Shown: positions 44,367-52,569 of the stretch, piece after piece
Position numbering within the stretch: position 1 is the first letter of the stretch
How the letters are laid out: each line of letters begins with the position of its first letter
Source of the DNA: Candidatus Cloacimonas acidaminovorans str. Evry
GTDB lineage: Bacteria > Cloacimonadota > Cloacimonadia > Cloacimonadales > Cloacimonadaceae
Direction of reading: 5' to 3'
Length of the DNA stretch: 64,000 bases
Assembly: GCF_000146065.2 (NCBI RefSeq)
Contig: NC_020449.1
Coordinates: 1,588,654 to 1,652,653 of the forward strand
Program-made: the position numbers and the translations under genes
Notes under the pieces: generated by a model
Databases searched by the model: none
What the model was told of the DNA's origin: nothing
The model's input: only the letters and a program-made list of their open reading frames with translations

Positions 44367-46325
44367 CTATATTAAGCTCTTAGGCGGTTTCTTCAAATAC
44401 CAGCTTCCCTGTTCCAAGGGTAACCGTTCTCCCTGCTTTTTGAAATAGGGCCAAAAAGGTGGTTTAACTCTATACATTCGGGAATCATAGTTATAGTTCT
44501 TTTTATAACCAATTTGCCCTCCTCCTGCTCCAGGATAGTGACGACACTGCAAAGTTACATTCACAGTGGGATTTTGGAACAGCTGAACAACGGTTGCCAT
44601 AGTGGAACAAGGCCCACCGCACATATCTATAGAAGGTTTCCAAACACCGCTATTGGAAGGATATTCGGTATCATTCATACTTCTATGAACAAAACCACGA
44701 CGGCGTTGATTAACTCCTCCCCAAATACTTATCGTTCCCCTTTCCATATAAGGATTTGCTTCAGGCCAAATAGGATTGTACCAGGGAAAATCCAAATCGG
44801 CGGGCCAGGGATGAGCAGTTGACTGGGGCCAATAATGACGATGCAGATCAATCATATCAAATACAATAGGTCCTACATCCGGATCATCGGTTGAAGGATT
44901 GAATTTTACAGCCGGAATTGAGCCATGCGGATGTTGATATTCAAAGGTAAAGACCCCGTCTTCAAAGCTATTACCATTTCCTTTTCCAAGAGCTGCCATA
45001 GCAGCATAAATCCAGATTCCGCCTACCGGATTGGAACTATCAGAACCCATATTAGTATGGATACGAAGAGAATCAGCAGGATTGCGATAGGCATATTTTA
45101 TAATAATGGATTTCTCCGATACTAAACCTAACATATCCCTGGTGTTGGACAATGGATCGCTACCTCGGGGAGTACCTGCATATAATAAATCTCCAATCAA
45201 CCACATCGTATCCGCAGAAGCCCAGGTTTGAAAACCCCTGATTGTCCCTTTTATCCAAAGTTTACTTTCTACATAGTAAGCTCTTCCGTTATGTGCACTA
45301 AATGGAGCTAACGGTACCCAGGTTGTATCAGTTGTAGGAAAACGATTTATGGCAGTTTCTGAACCGGGAGCATAAGGATAACCATTGGGATAATTATTCA
45401 GATATAAAGGAATCTGTTGGCGCCTGTGAGTTATGTTACCCTGCCAACCAGATACATTGTAGTCATCAATATCTATAACCATTATCCTGTCTTCGCTATA
45501 TGATGGGCCTACTCTTTGTCCATTTTGACGGATTTCAACCATATTCTCCGGGAATTCATATTCATCATAATGTTCAATTAAACCACCCCGAAAGATAGCT
45601 TCTTCGGGATAGGAACTGGGGGTGGAGATTATTTCTCCTGCTGTAGTTACTAAAGCTAAAAAGGTAGGCCAGCTATTATTATTTCCACCTCCTAACTGTT
45701 TTATCTGAATATCGGTATTGCTATGGACAGGACCGTTTATTACATCATAGCCATAAAAATAGACATTCGTATCATTGGGAGACATTTCATTATCAGTAAA
45801 ATACATAAAGACAGGTCCCGTATCCTGAACTAAAGATAATTCTCCATATTTACGGGTTAGCGGCAGATTTTTTCTTCCATAATATACATCGGAAGTTCCC
45901 GTTTTTCCTTCTACCAAAGACCTAATTTTATAATAGGTAGTACTGGCACCTGTTTGGCTCGCCTGGATTTCGCCTCCAACTTCTACAACTTCTGACTCCA
46001 ACTCTTTATATATTTTATTAATAAGGGATTGCATTTTGTATGTTTTTTGGAAGTCGCTTCCTCTCATTCCAATTTTTCTTTCCGGTGTTCTAACTCCTCC
46101 TACAATTTCAGGATCGCGCTTAGCAGCTACTTTCAGATATGCTTCACCTCTACTTGCTTCTGTCCGAAGAAAATGAATACTTTGAATGTCTTCCAGTTCT
46201 GCCATTGTAGCCATAGTATCACGAAATGCAATACTGGACATAGTTAAGCCACTCATTGCTCCAATTACAACCAGGAGCATTGCAATGGCAATATTTCCGC
46301 TTTCGCTTTTAAGGATGTTTATCAT
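44367..46325 (-). CDS. Large PilX-like pilus protein (652 aa)
   Basis: The N-terminus (SESGNIAIAMLLVVIGAMSG) looks like a PilX-type prepilin helix: a short leader ending in Gly10, then a hydrophobic stretch lacking Glu5. The remaining about 600 residues are a big beta-rich, Trp/Tyr/Pro-rich region that I do not recognise (IWGGVNQRRRGFVHRSMND, NGPVHSNTDIQIKQLGGG). PilX proteins are normally under 200 residues, so this is a minor-pilin tip carrying a large passenger, perhaps an adhesin comparable to PilY1 in role. PilY1 motifs and calcium loops are not evident. It is flanked by prepilins and pilM. Confidence 0.78.
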   Translation of the reverse strand: MINILKSESGNIAIAMLLVVIGAMSGLTMSSIAFRDTMATMAELEDIQSIHFLRTEASRGEAYLKVAAKRDPEIVGGVRTPERKIGMRGSDFQKTYKMQSLINKIYKELESEVVEVGGEIQASQTGASTTYYKIRSLVEGKTGTSDVYYGRKNLPLTRKYGELSLVQDTGPVFMYFTDNEMSPNDTNVYFYGYDVINGPVHSNTDIQIKQLGGGNNNSWPTFLALVTTAGEIISTPSSYPEEAIFRGGLIEHYDEYEFPENMVEIRQNGQRVGPSYSEDRIMVIDIDDYNVSGWQGNITHRRQQIPLYLNNYPNGYPYAPGSETAINRFPTTDTTWVPLAPFSAHNGRAYYVESKLWIKGTIRGFQTWASADTMWLIGDLLYAGTPRGSDPLSNTRDMLGLVSEKSIIIKYAYRNPADSLRIHTNMGSDSSNPVGGIWIYAAMAALGKGNGNSFEDGVFTFEYQHPHGSIPAVKFNPSTDDPDVGPIVFDMIDLHRHYWPQSTAHPWPADLDFPWYNPIWPEANPYMERGTISIWGGVNQRRRGFVHRSMNDTEYPSNSGVWKPSIDMCGGPCSTMATVVQLFQNPTVNVTLQCRHYPGAGGGQIGYKKNYNYDSRMYRVKPPFWPYFKKQGERLPLEQGSWYLKKPPKSLI

Positions 46326-46344
46326 AATATTAAACCTCCCAAAT

Positions 46345-46992
46345 TTAATTTGTAGGAGATGGTCTTTCCATATTTTTCATCGCCATAATTGTTTTATAAT
46401 GCACACTTTTAAATTCATTTTGGCGAATCTTAACCTTGGCTTTGAAATCAACATTTATTACACAGAGCTTTTCATTCGGTCTATATTTAAAAATCGCGTT
46501 ATTAGCATTGGCATCACTAATTAAAAAGTCCTCAATAATCACCCTATCTTTCAAACCTTTTTCGGGAAAAAGAATAGTAGGCGATGATGAATCTGTTCCC
46601 CGATGTCTGTATTCCATTTTTATAAAACCGTCATGCAAATAATATCTCACATAATCATTAGGATAGAGGTCTGAAATCGGGGGCTTAATTTCTATTCCTT
46701 TACTGACACCTGGAATAGTTGTCATTCTAATAAGTTTAAGCTCCCGGGCACTGGTAATTCCCATAAATTCAATATCCGAAGAACGCGAACCAATATGTTG
46801 ACCGTATTTTAAGACATTTAAAAAAGAAACCATATCCTTTTGTAAATCCACATAAGCACTCAGTTCCTGATATTTACGAAAGAAAACGCCAATTCCTACA
46901 GCGGCTGTTAAAATCAGCAAAGAAGAAATTGCAATAACTGCAACCGTTTCTGTTAATGTAAATCCCTTCTCGTTAAATATCATTCGCTTCAT
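46345..46992 (-). CDS. Minor prepilin-like protein
   Basis: About 215 residues. The class III signal NEKG/FTLTETVAVIAISSL has the cleavage Gly and Glu5. The start is one of two adjacent ATGs (46995 or 46992); AGGGG lies about 7 bases before the second. The frame is open further upstream (to 47079), but that overlaps the preceding gene. The mature part has a globular region with an HDGFIKMEYRHRG strand pair. It is probably a minor pilin (PilW/GspJ-like in size). Confidence 0.82.
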   Translation of the reverse strand: MKRMIFNEKGFTLTETVAVIAISSLLILTAAVGIGVFFRKYQELSAYVDLQKDMVSFLNVLKYGQHIGSRSSDIEFMGITSARELKLIRMTTIPGVSKGIEIKPPISDLYPNDYVRYYLHDGFIKMEYRHRGTDSSSPTILFPEKGLKDRVIIEDFLISDANANNAIFKYRPNEKLCVINVDFKAKVKIRQNEFKSVHYKTIMAMKNMERPSPTN

Positions 46993-47002
46993 CATCCATC
47001 CC

Positions 47003-47479
47003 CTATTCGTAAAAATCTTCCCGCAAACGGACATAGTGTTCTTTTTCCGTTGCAGGATCAATCCATCTGATTTCGCCAATCAAGTAGGTAAAATCATAAT
47101 TTCCGCTCATATAATTTTCCCTATCTTTACCGACTGATATGGAGATAGTTCCATTCACAGTCACTTCATCCGTCTGTTCAATTATTACGGGCATATTTGT
47201 GAAGGGGCGAAAGATACCCTCTTTCATATAGAGAGTATATTGCTTTTCCAGTTCACCTGTAAGCATCAGAGTTGCAACTCTATGACGATAATTTTTGGTT
47301 ACTTGCCTATCGGCATACATTATTCCAATATATATCGTTATAATCATTACAGCCATCACTATTGCTACAACCAGGACTTCCGCCAAACTATACCCTCCCT
47401 GAGAACTCAGCAAACCAAACACTCCGTTTGCTTTTTTTGTTTTATTGTTCTCAGGTAGGATATAAATATCTTTCGGCAT
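47003..47479 (-). CDS. Minor prepilin-like protein with long leader
   Basis: 158 residues. The cleavage motif SSQGG/YSLAEVLVVAIVMAVM has Glu5, but the leader of about 29 residues (PKDIYILPENNKTKKANGVFG) is longer than usual. It could be a PilV/GspI-like minor pilin. It begins two bases after the pilT stop and ends just before the next prepilin's ribosome site. Confidence 0.8.
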   Translation of the reverse strand: MPKDIYILPENNKTKKANGVFGLLSSQGGYSLAEVLVVAIVMAVMIITIYIGIMYADRQVTKNYRHRVATLMLTGELEKQYTLYMKEGIFRPFTNMPVIIEQTDEVTVNGTISISVGKDRENYMSGNYDFTYLIGEIRWIDPATEKEHYVRLREDFYE

Positions 47480-47481
47480 AC

Positions 47482-48537
47482 CTAAAAACCTGCTCCTGTA
47501 GCAAATTGTTTAGGATTATCCGCAAATTCTTCCGCAATTGTTCTTTCAATCAGATTATTCATTACCAGGTTATACAAAGATTGATCTCTGGTTTGCATTC
47601 CTTCCTTGGTGCTTGCTTGAATTATAGACGGTATCTGATAGGTTTTTTCTTCACGGATCAGATTTCGCACAGCAGCATTAGCAATCATTATTTCTACAGC
47701 CGGAACACGACCTTTACCATCTTTGGTAGGTAACAAAGTTTGTGCTATAACCGCTTCCAGGGATTCCGAAAGCATTGAACGCACCTGCTGTTGTTGTTCC
47801 TTAGGAAACATATCTATTATCCGGTCTATGGATTTTGTGCAGCTTCCGGTATGCAAAGTAGCAAAAACCAAGTGACCTGTTTCAGCAGCTGTTAATGCTA
47901 AAGATACCGTCTCCAGATCACGCATTTCACCGACTAAAATCACATCCGGGTCTTCACGCAAGGCACTTCTTAAGGCAGCTGTAAAGCTCCAGGTATCATG
48001 ACCCAGTTCACGCTGATTGATTAAGCTGTTTTTACTGCGGTGGACAAATTCAATAGGGTCTTCAATAGTAATAATATGGCAGTTACGGCTATCATTTATA
48101 GTATCAATCATTGTAGCCAAAGTAGTTGATTTTCCGCTTCCCGTAGGTCCTGTAACCAGAATCAGCCCTTTTTCTTTTGTAGTTAAGCGCTTTAAGATAT
48201 CGGGCAGATGGAGTTCCTCATAACTTTTTATCTCATTAGGAATCACTCTGAAAGCACAGGAAACACCATTTATCTGGTGAAAAGCGTTCACTCTGAATCG
48301 GACATCATTGCTCAATTTCGTGGAAAAGTCAATTTCCAGATTCTTTTTAAAGAGAGCTTGCTGTGATTCGTTCATCACTCCGTAAACAAGTGTTTCCACC
48401 TCTTCCGGACTTTGAATTGGCAGATTTAATTTTTTCATTCTGCCATTTACCCGAACCATAGGATGTGAGCCAGCCGCTATATGAAGGTCAGACGCACCTG
48501 CTTCTGCAGTAAAGCGCAGTAATTCATGGATTGTCAA
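47482..48537 (-). CDS. pilT: Twitching motility retraction ATPase PilT
   Basis: 351 residues. The N-terminal PAS-like domain begins IHELLRFTAEAGASDLHIAAG. The ATPase core has GPTGSGKSTTLATM near 128, VILVGEMRDLETVSLAL near 200 and the PilT-specific AVRNLIREEKTYQI near 280. It has no zinc tetracysteine, as expected for a retraction motor. It drives pilus disassembly at the inner membrane. It lies 19 bases after the major pilin gene. Its presence argues for a retractable pilus rather than a pure type II secretion system. Confidence 0.95.
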   Translation of the reverse strand: MTIHELLRFTAEAGASDLHIAAGSHPMVRVNGRMKKLNLPIQSPEEVETLVYGVMNESQQALFKKNLEIDFSTKLSNDVRFRVNAFHQINGVSCAFRVIPNEIKSYEELHLPDILKRLTTKEKGLILVTGPTGSGKSTTLATMIDTINDSRNCHIITIEDPIEFVHRSKNSLINQRELGHDTWSFTAALRSALREDPDVILVGEMRDLETVSLALTAAETGHLVFATLHTGSCTKSIDRIIDMFPKEQQQQVRSMLSESLEAVIAQTLLPTKDGKGRVPAVEIMIANAAVRNLIREEKTYQIPSIIQASTKEGMQTRDQSLYNLVMNNLIERTIAEEFADNPKQFATGAGF

Positions 48538-48556
48538 TTTACTGTCCTCCTAAGAG

Positions 48557-48994
48557 TTAGTCAGTTTCCATTCCTCCGGTTTCGGGATTAGTCCAAGTAT
48601 CAACTCCGTAACCATGGAATTTAGCATCGGTAACATCGTACCAAACCTGTTTTCCTTCACCACCAGCAAAGTCCTGAGTGGAAGTGGCAATAAATTTTTT
48701 CGGGGGGTTACCGACAACTTCAAATTTCCAGTTTTTAACAGTACTTTCACCCAAACTGGCTTCTTTTAATGCCTGTTCCATAGAAAAACCTTCTGTGGTT
48801 CCGTTGGTTTGCATATAGATATCGTATGTTTTACGAATGGTGTTTATTGCAGTTTGTGCTTCTGTACTACGGGATTTTTCTACATAACGCAAATAGCGGG
48901 GAACTGCCAATGCAGCCAAAATGGCTACAATAATAACCACCACTAAGATTTCAATTAGGGTAAAACCCTTTTGATTTTTCAGTTTCCTGAGCAT
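48557..48994 (-). CDS. pilA: Major type IV pilin (PilA/GspG-like)
   Basis: 145 residues. It has a short basic leader (MLRKLKNQKG), cleavage before F, and the helix FTLIEILVVVIIVAILAALA with Glu5. The globular part has WKFEVVGNPPKKFIATSTQD and a GYGVDTWTNPE end; no cysteine pair is visible. First gene of the operon, directly behind a sigma-54-like promoter, with AGGAGG 12 bases before the ATG. A GspG pseudopilin is possible in principle, but pilT next door favours a pilus. Confidence 0.92.
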   Translation of the reverse strand: MLRKLKNQKGFTLIEILVVVIIVAILAALAVPRYLRYVEKSRSTEAQTAINTIRKTYDIYMQTNGTTEGFSMEQALKEASLGESTVKNWKFEVVGNPPKKFIATSTQDFAGGEGKQVWYDVTDAKFHGYGVDTWTNPETGGMETD

Positions 48995-49038
48995 TTGTTT
49001 ATCCTCCTATGGGATTGTTTTTTTTGTTATTTGTATAA

Positions 49039-49054
49039 TGCACAATGCGTGCCA
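49039..49054 (-). promoter_or_regulatory. Sigma-54-type promoter upstream of pilA
   Basis: On the minus strand TGGCACGCATTGTGCA fits TGGCAC-N5-TTGCA, with one mismatch. The essential GG and GC pairs are exactly 10 bases apart. The predicted start lies near 49027, leaving a leader of about 33 bases. Confidence 0.6.
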
Positions 49055-49129
49055 AAACCTCAGCAAAAATTAAAACCGATGTATTGTTATCAGTTTATGC
49101 CTCTATAAATGTCTTGACTTCTTCTGCCC

Positions 49130-49152
49130 TTTTACAAATGTGACATTTATTA
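49130..49152 (+). promoter_or_regulatory. Operator-like palindrome before the SurA-like gene
   Basis: AAATGTGACATTT is a 13-base palindrome with a central G, lying between a TTGACT (near 49113) and the ribosome site AAGGAG. Its binding protein is not identifiable. Confidence 0.3.
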
Positions 49153-49176
49153 AGCAATATAATAAGGAGTATAAGA

Positions 49177-51216
49177 ATGTTCCGTCATCTACATTTTTAC
49201 CTGGGGATTGTATTGATGCTCGTCAGTATATTTTTGACAGCAGAAAATGTACCCGTTACATTAAGTAAAAATAACTCAAATAACGATTCGGATATATTGG
49301 CAGAATATAACGGTGGAGTTATTACCCGTAAAGATATTGAACTAAAAATTTCCAAACTGCCTCCTCAGTATCAATCACGGTATAAAACTGTGGGAGGGCA
49401 GATGGAAGTGCTAAATGCTATTGCTGCCGAAGAGGTTTTTTACCAAAAAGCCAGGCAGATGGGTTTGGAAAATGATCCTATCGTTTTGGAACATATTTCT
49501 GCCATAGAAAAGCGTTTTTATATTCAGGAATATTATAAACGCAATGTATCTGATTTAGTATTTATTACTGATGACGATTTGCTTTCCTATTATAATCAAA
49601 ATCTATCACAATTCTACCAATATCCTTATATCACTATTGATTATATCCAAGCCGAAAACGAAGATGCTGCAAAAAAGGCATTGGCAGAATTGAAAAAAGG
49701 TATCTCTTTTGCAACTGTCTCCGATACATATAACCAAAATAGTTATGCCAAGGGCTTAAAAGGCAGAATTAAAAATGTCCGTTTAAACGGTAATATTCCA
49801 GGTATTGGCAACGATATTGAATTGGAAAACATTATTCGCAATGCTCAAGTGGATACCCTTAACTTTATTGGTCCCGTAAAAACCGATTACGGTTGGCATA
49901 TTTTAAGAATAGTGGACTGGATTGAAGGTTACCAAAAGGATTTTAACGAAGTTAAGCCCGAAATTGAACAGCGTGTTCGTCCTATGAAAGAACGAGAGCT
50001 GCTAAATGCTTTAACGGATAATCTGAAAATAAAGTATGCTGTAATTATAGACAGCGCTATCGTAAATACCATTAGCTTGGATCCTAATAAACGAAACAGT
50101 AATAAACCCATTCTGGATAATATCATCGTAAGTTCCAGCGAACCGAGGTTACAATATACTGTGCGTCAATTACTGCAGAATTTTGATAAACTTTCTCCTC
50201 AGGAACAGCTTTTTATAAATAAGGGTGGGGGAATTAATCTGCTAATAGAGCAAGAACTTACACAGGGTCTTATGTATCTGGAAGCTAAAGCTAATGGCTA
50301 TGAAAAATATTTTTCCGAAAATGAAGATTATCTTCAAGCAAAAAGATCTTATGTCCTGCGCCGTGCCTTTGAAAAACTGGTTTCCGACACCATAGAAATT
50401 ACAGACGAAGAAATTGCTGAACGCTATGAACGCGAAAAAGAAAGATTTTCCACTCCTGCATATAGAACTATTGAAGTGCTCTTCTTTGATAATAAAAAAG
50501 ATGCCAATACTGCCTGGAAAAAATACAGCAAAGCATACAAGAAACATAATGAACAAAAAATGCAGGAAATTATTAAAAAATATTCTCTTAAACCGGAAAA
50601 TGCCATTTTGGATCATCAATACAATAATGGAATTATTACCGGATTTGGACAGGATGCCGAATTCTCCAGTCAAATTTGGAATAATCCGGTTGGTTATTTA
50701 AGCCCTGTTTTTACTTCCGCCAGAGGAGATATTGTTTTCTTCCGCACTCTGAAAGAAACACCCAGTTCTTATAAAAGCAAAGAAGAAACAGAAACCCAAT
50801 TACGAAGAATGATAAAATCCGAAAAAGAAAAAGCAAAAATGGAAGAAGTTACGGAAAACCTCTTTGTGGAATTCAATATGAAAAAATATCCCGAACGCAT
50901 CACCCTTACTATGACTGCTGAAGAACTTTTCAACTATGCCGATAATGCTGCCAGACAACGCAATTTCAAAGATGCTATTATGTATTATGACCAAATTATT
51001 AATAATTACAAAAATAACTCCGATGACTATAAAGCTTCCTTTATGAAGGCATTCCTAATTGCCGAAGAAATGAAACAAAAAGACCTGGCTCTGCAACTTT
51101 TTAAGGAATTTCTCCAAAAATACCCTACCGGTGACCTTAATGATTCCGCACAATTTATGATTGACAGCTTAGAAGGAAGAGTTCCGGAGGATTTTGAACC
51201 TCTCAGAGAAGATTAG
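49177..51216 (+). CDS. SurA-like peptidyl-prolyl isomerase/chaperone with C-terminal TPRs
   Basis: 679 residues, periplasmic. A signal peptide (YLGIVLMLVSIFLTA) is followed by a SurA-type helical N-domain (ILAEYNGGVITRKDIELKI..., LNAIAAEEVFYQKARQMGL). A parvulin domain lies at about 150-250 (AEELKKGISFATVSDTY-like segment through FIGPVKTDYGWHILRI). A second helical/parvulin-like region runs to about 550, and TPR-like helices end the protein (YADNAARQRNFKDAIMYYDQ). It should help fold outer-membrane proteins. The second parvulin lacks the usual GWH-type end, so only one domain may be active. AAGGAG precedes the ATG. It is divergent from pilA and convergent with batE. Confidence 0.88.
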   Translation: MFRHLHFYLGIVLMLVSIFLTAENVPVTLSKNNSNNDSDILAEYNGGVITRKDIELKISKLPPQYQSRYKTVGGQMEVLNAIAAEEVFYQKARQMGLENDPIVLEHISAIEKRFYIQEYYKRNVSDLVFITDDDLLSYYNQNLSQFYQYPYITIDYIQAENEDAAKKALAELKKGISFATVSDTYNQNSYAKGLKGRIKNVRLNGNIPGIGNDIELENIIRNAQVDTLNFIGPVKTDYGWHILRIVDWIEGYQKDFNEVKPEIEQRVRPMKERELLNALTDNLKIKYAVIIDSAIVNTISLDPNKRNSNKPILDNIIVSSSEPRLQYTVRQLLQNFDKLSPQEQLFINKGGGINLLIEQELTQGLMYLEAKANGYEKYFSENEDYLQAKRSYVLRRAFEKLVSDTIEITDEEIAERYEREKERFSTPAYRTIEVLFFDNKKDANTAWKKYSKAYKKHNEQKMQEIIKKYSLKPENAILDHQYNNGIITGFGQDAEFSSQIWNNPVGYLSPVFTSARGDIVFFRTLKETPSSYKSKEETETQLRRMIKSEKEKAKMEEVTENLFVEFNMKKYPERITLTMTAEELFNYADNAARQRNFKDAIMYYDQIINNYKNNSDDYKASFMKAFLIAEEMKQKDLALQLFKEFLQKYPTGDLNDSAQFMIDSLEGRVPEDFEPLRED

Positions 51217-51368
51217 GAAAGTTGCAGTTTCTTTGCGGAAAAACAACATCTTGTAGTTCATCGTAACTTATATCATTTCTGAAAATATATAATATCCATT
51301 TGTGAATGACAAGCTCTTTGTCATTCCTGAGAAAGGAGAAGAGTCATTATCTCCTTTCCCGAGAACGA

Positions 51369-51418
51369 GTTCCGTAGGAACGACAGATATTAACAACGGG
51401 TTTTAACCCGGTGAAAAA
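51369..51418. repeat. Family B two-hairpin element, copy 6
   Basis: GTTCCGTAGGAACGACAG, ATATTAACAA, CGGGTTTTAACCCG, GTGAAAA. It is full-length and 46 kb from the other copies. Confidence 0.85.
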
Positions 51419-51605
51419 AACAAATATGTTATTTGGTTAGGTAAATTCTGCTTCACTATAAATAGAGGACATTCATTTTCCAGAATTCTGTGAATTCTTT
51501 AGCAAAGAAAGAGGTTGCCAACCCATTTTTCCTCAAAGGCATTATTCAGAATAAAATAACTATATCTTAAACATAGAAAAGGAGATAACTGGTTCTGCCA
51601 AGTAG

Positions 51606-51688
51606 CATTACTGAAGCATTGCTTACCCATTGCTAATGCCATCCGTAATGGGTAAGCAATGGGTAAGCAATGCTATTAAGGAAGAAAT
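51606..51688. repeat. Family E hairpin of 11-bp units, copy 2
   Basis: The blocks GCATTGCTTAC, CCATTGCTAAT, GCCATCCGTAA, TGGGTAAGCAA, TGGGTAAGCAA and TGCTATTAAGG run in register. The centre differs from copy 1 at 2843, but the arms are the same. It lies 27 bases after the batE stop. Confidence 0.85.
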
Positions 51689-51714
51689 TATGGCTGTATA
51701 TCTAACTGCTTATT

Positions 51715-52569
51715 TCAGATAACTTTCCTTACAGCTTCCTTATTCAGGCGTCCCATTTGGTTATTGGGCAGGCGCACTACATAATAGTTTCCGTTATCTT
51801 GAACAATTTTCACTATCAATCCCGAATGGACGGTCTGAATAACATTATTATTTGCGGGAGATAGAAGTTCCGTTTGGCGCACAATAACTACAGCACTACG
51901 GTTATGTTGTTGGTGATGAAGTTTTATACCCAAGGTTACAAACGCGGAAACACAAAGCAATAAACAAAAAGTTAGGGTTAAAATAGGCAAAGCTCTTTCC
52001 TTTTCCGGATTATAAAAAAGCAACCAGCATAGCGATACAGCAGACAGAAATAAAAAAACAAGACCCAGTATAGCCAAACGATTTACGGAAAGGTAATTTA
52101 GCACTTTAAACAGCACTTGCACCAAAAACAGCTGTTCAGGATACAAATCTGCATCCGGACTATAGTGAATGGAAAGTTCAAGATTGGTTCTTGCTGGTGA
52201 ATGGGCAGAATTTATATTTAATGCTTTCAAAAAGTATAAATTAGCCATCCCGATTTCACCCCGCGAGAAAAATTCTACCCCTAAATTATAAAACAAATCG
52301 GGATTCTTTTTTTGTTCCGCAAGGCGAATTGCCTTATCCAAAGTATCTGGCAAAGGAGTAAGCTCTCCTGAACCGCTAAAGTTTGTTGTTTGTAAAGAGT
52401 CAGCTTGAGCAAAAAGGGTTGGGCAAAACAGGATAATAACCAAAACCAGGAGTATACTAAGCTCGCTATAGCTCCACATTTTGGGTAGTCGGAGCTTGCT
52501 GTAGCTCTGCAAATTGGAAGAGTTTTTTTTATTGTGGAGGAACAGCGTCCTCCAGCTACACTTTTTCAT
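51715..52569 (-). CDS. batE: BatE-like TPR/SH3 membrane protein with repeat-derived N-terminus
   Basis: 284 residues, the last gene of the aerotolerance operon. The mature part has TPR helices (DLFYNLGVEFFSRGEIGMAN), two membrane helices (about 165-215) and an SH3-like domain (ANNNVIQTVHSGLIVKIV) ending the protein, the BatE layout. The ATG at 52569 has AGGAG 6 bases upstream and overlaps batD by four bases. Residues 4-35, between MKK and the hydrophobic LSILLVLVIILFCPTLFA, come from a palindromic element inserted in frame. A later ATG at 52479 could restore a normal signal peptide, but has no ribosome site. Confidence 0.85.
   Translation of the reverse strand: MKKCSWRTLFLHNKKNSSNLQSYSKLRLPKMWSYSELSILLVLVIILFCPTLFAQADSLQTTNFSGSGELTPLPDTLDKAIRLAEQKKNPDLFYNLGVEFFSRGEIGMANLYFLKALNINSAHSPARTNLELSIHYSPDADLYPEQLFLVQVLFKVLNYLSVNRLAILGLVFLFLSAVSLCWLLFYNPEKERALPILTLTFCLLLCVSAFVTLGIKLHHQQHNRSAVVIVRQTELLSPANNNVIQTVHSGLIVKIVQDNGNYYVVRLPNNQMGRLNKEAVRKVI
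52470..52560 (-). repeat. In-frame palindromic element at the start of batE
   Basis: The 25 bases at 52536-52560 match 18002-18026 at 23 positions (core GGAGGACGCTGTTCCTCC). The rest, with AGAGCTACAGCAAGCTCCGA and GGAGCTATAGCGAGCTT, is a second palindromic part. It separates the MKK start from the hydrophobic signal segment. Confidence 0.75.

Larger units (their letters stand above)
51217..51714. other. Gene-free convergent gap with stacked hairpins
   Basis: The gap between the 3' ends of the SurA-like gene and batE. Hairpins GAATGACA/TGTCATTC at 51304-51326 and GAAAGGAG/CTCCTTTC at 51331-51358 could serve as terminators for the plus strand. A family B copy, half of family F (51480-51550) and a family E hairpin fill the rest. 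Confidence 0.7.

Noticed and set aside
49152-49170. TATAAT just upstream of the SurA-like gene as its -10
   Set aside because: It would place the transcript start in the ribosome site and has no -35 at the right distance.
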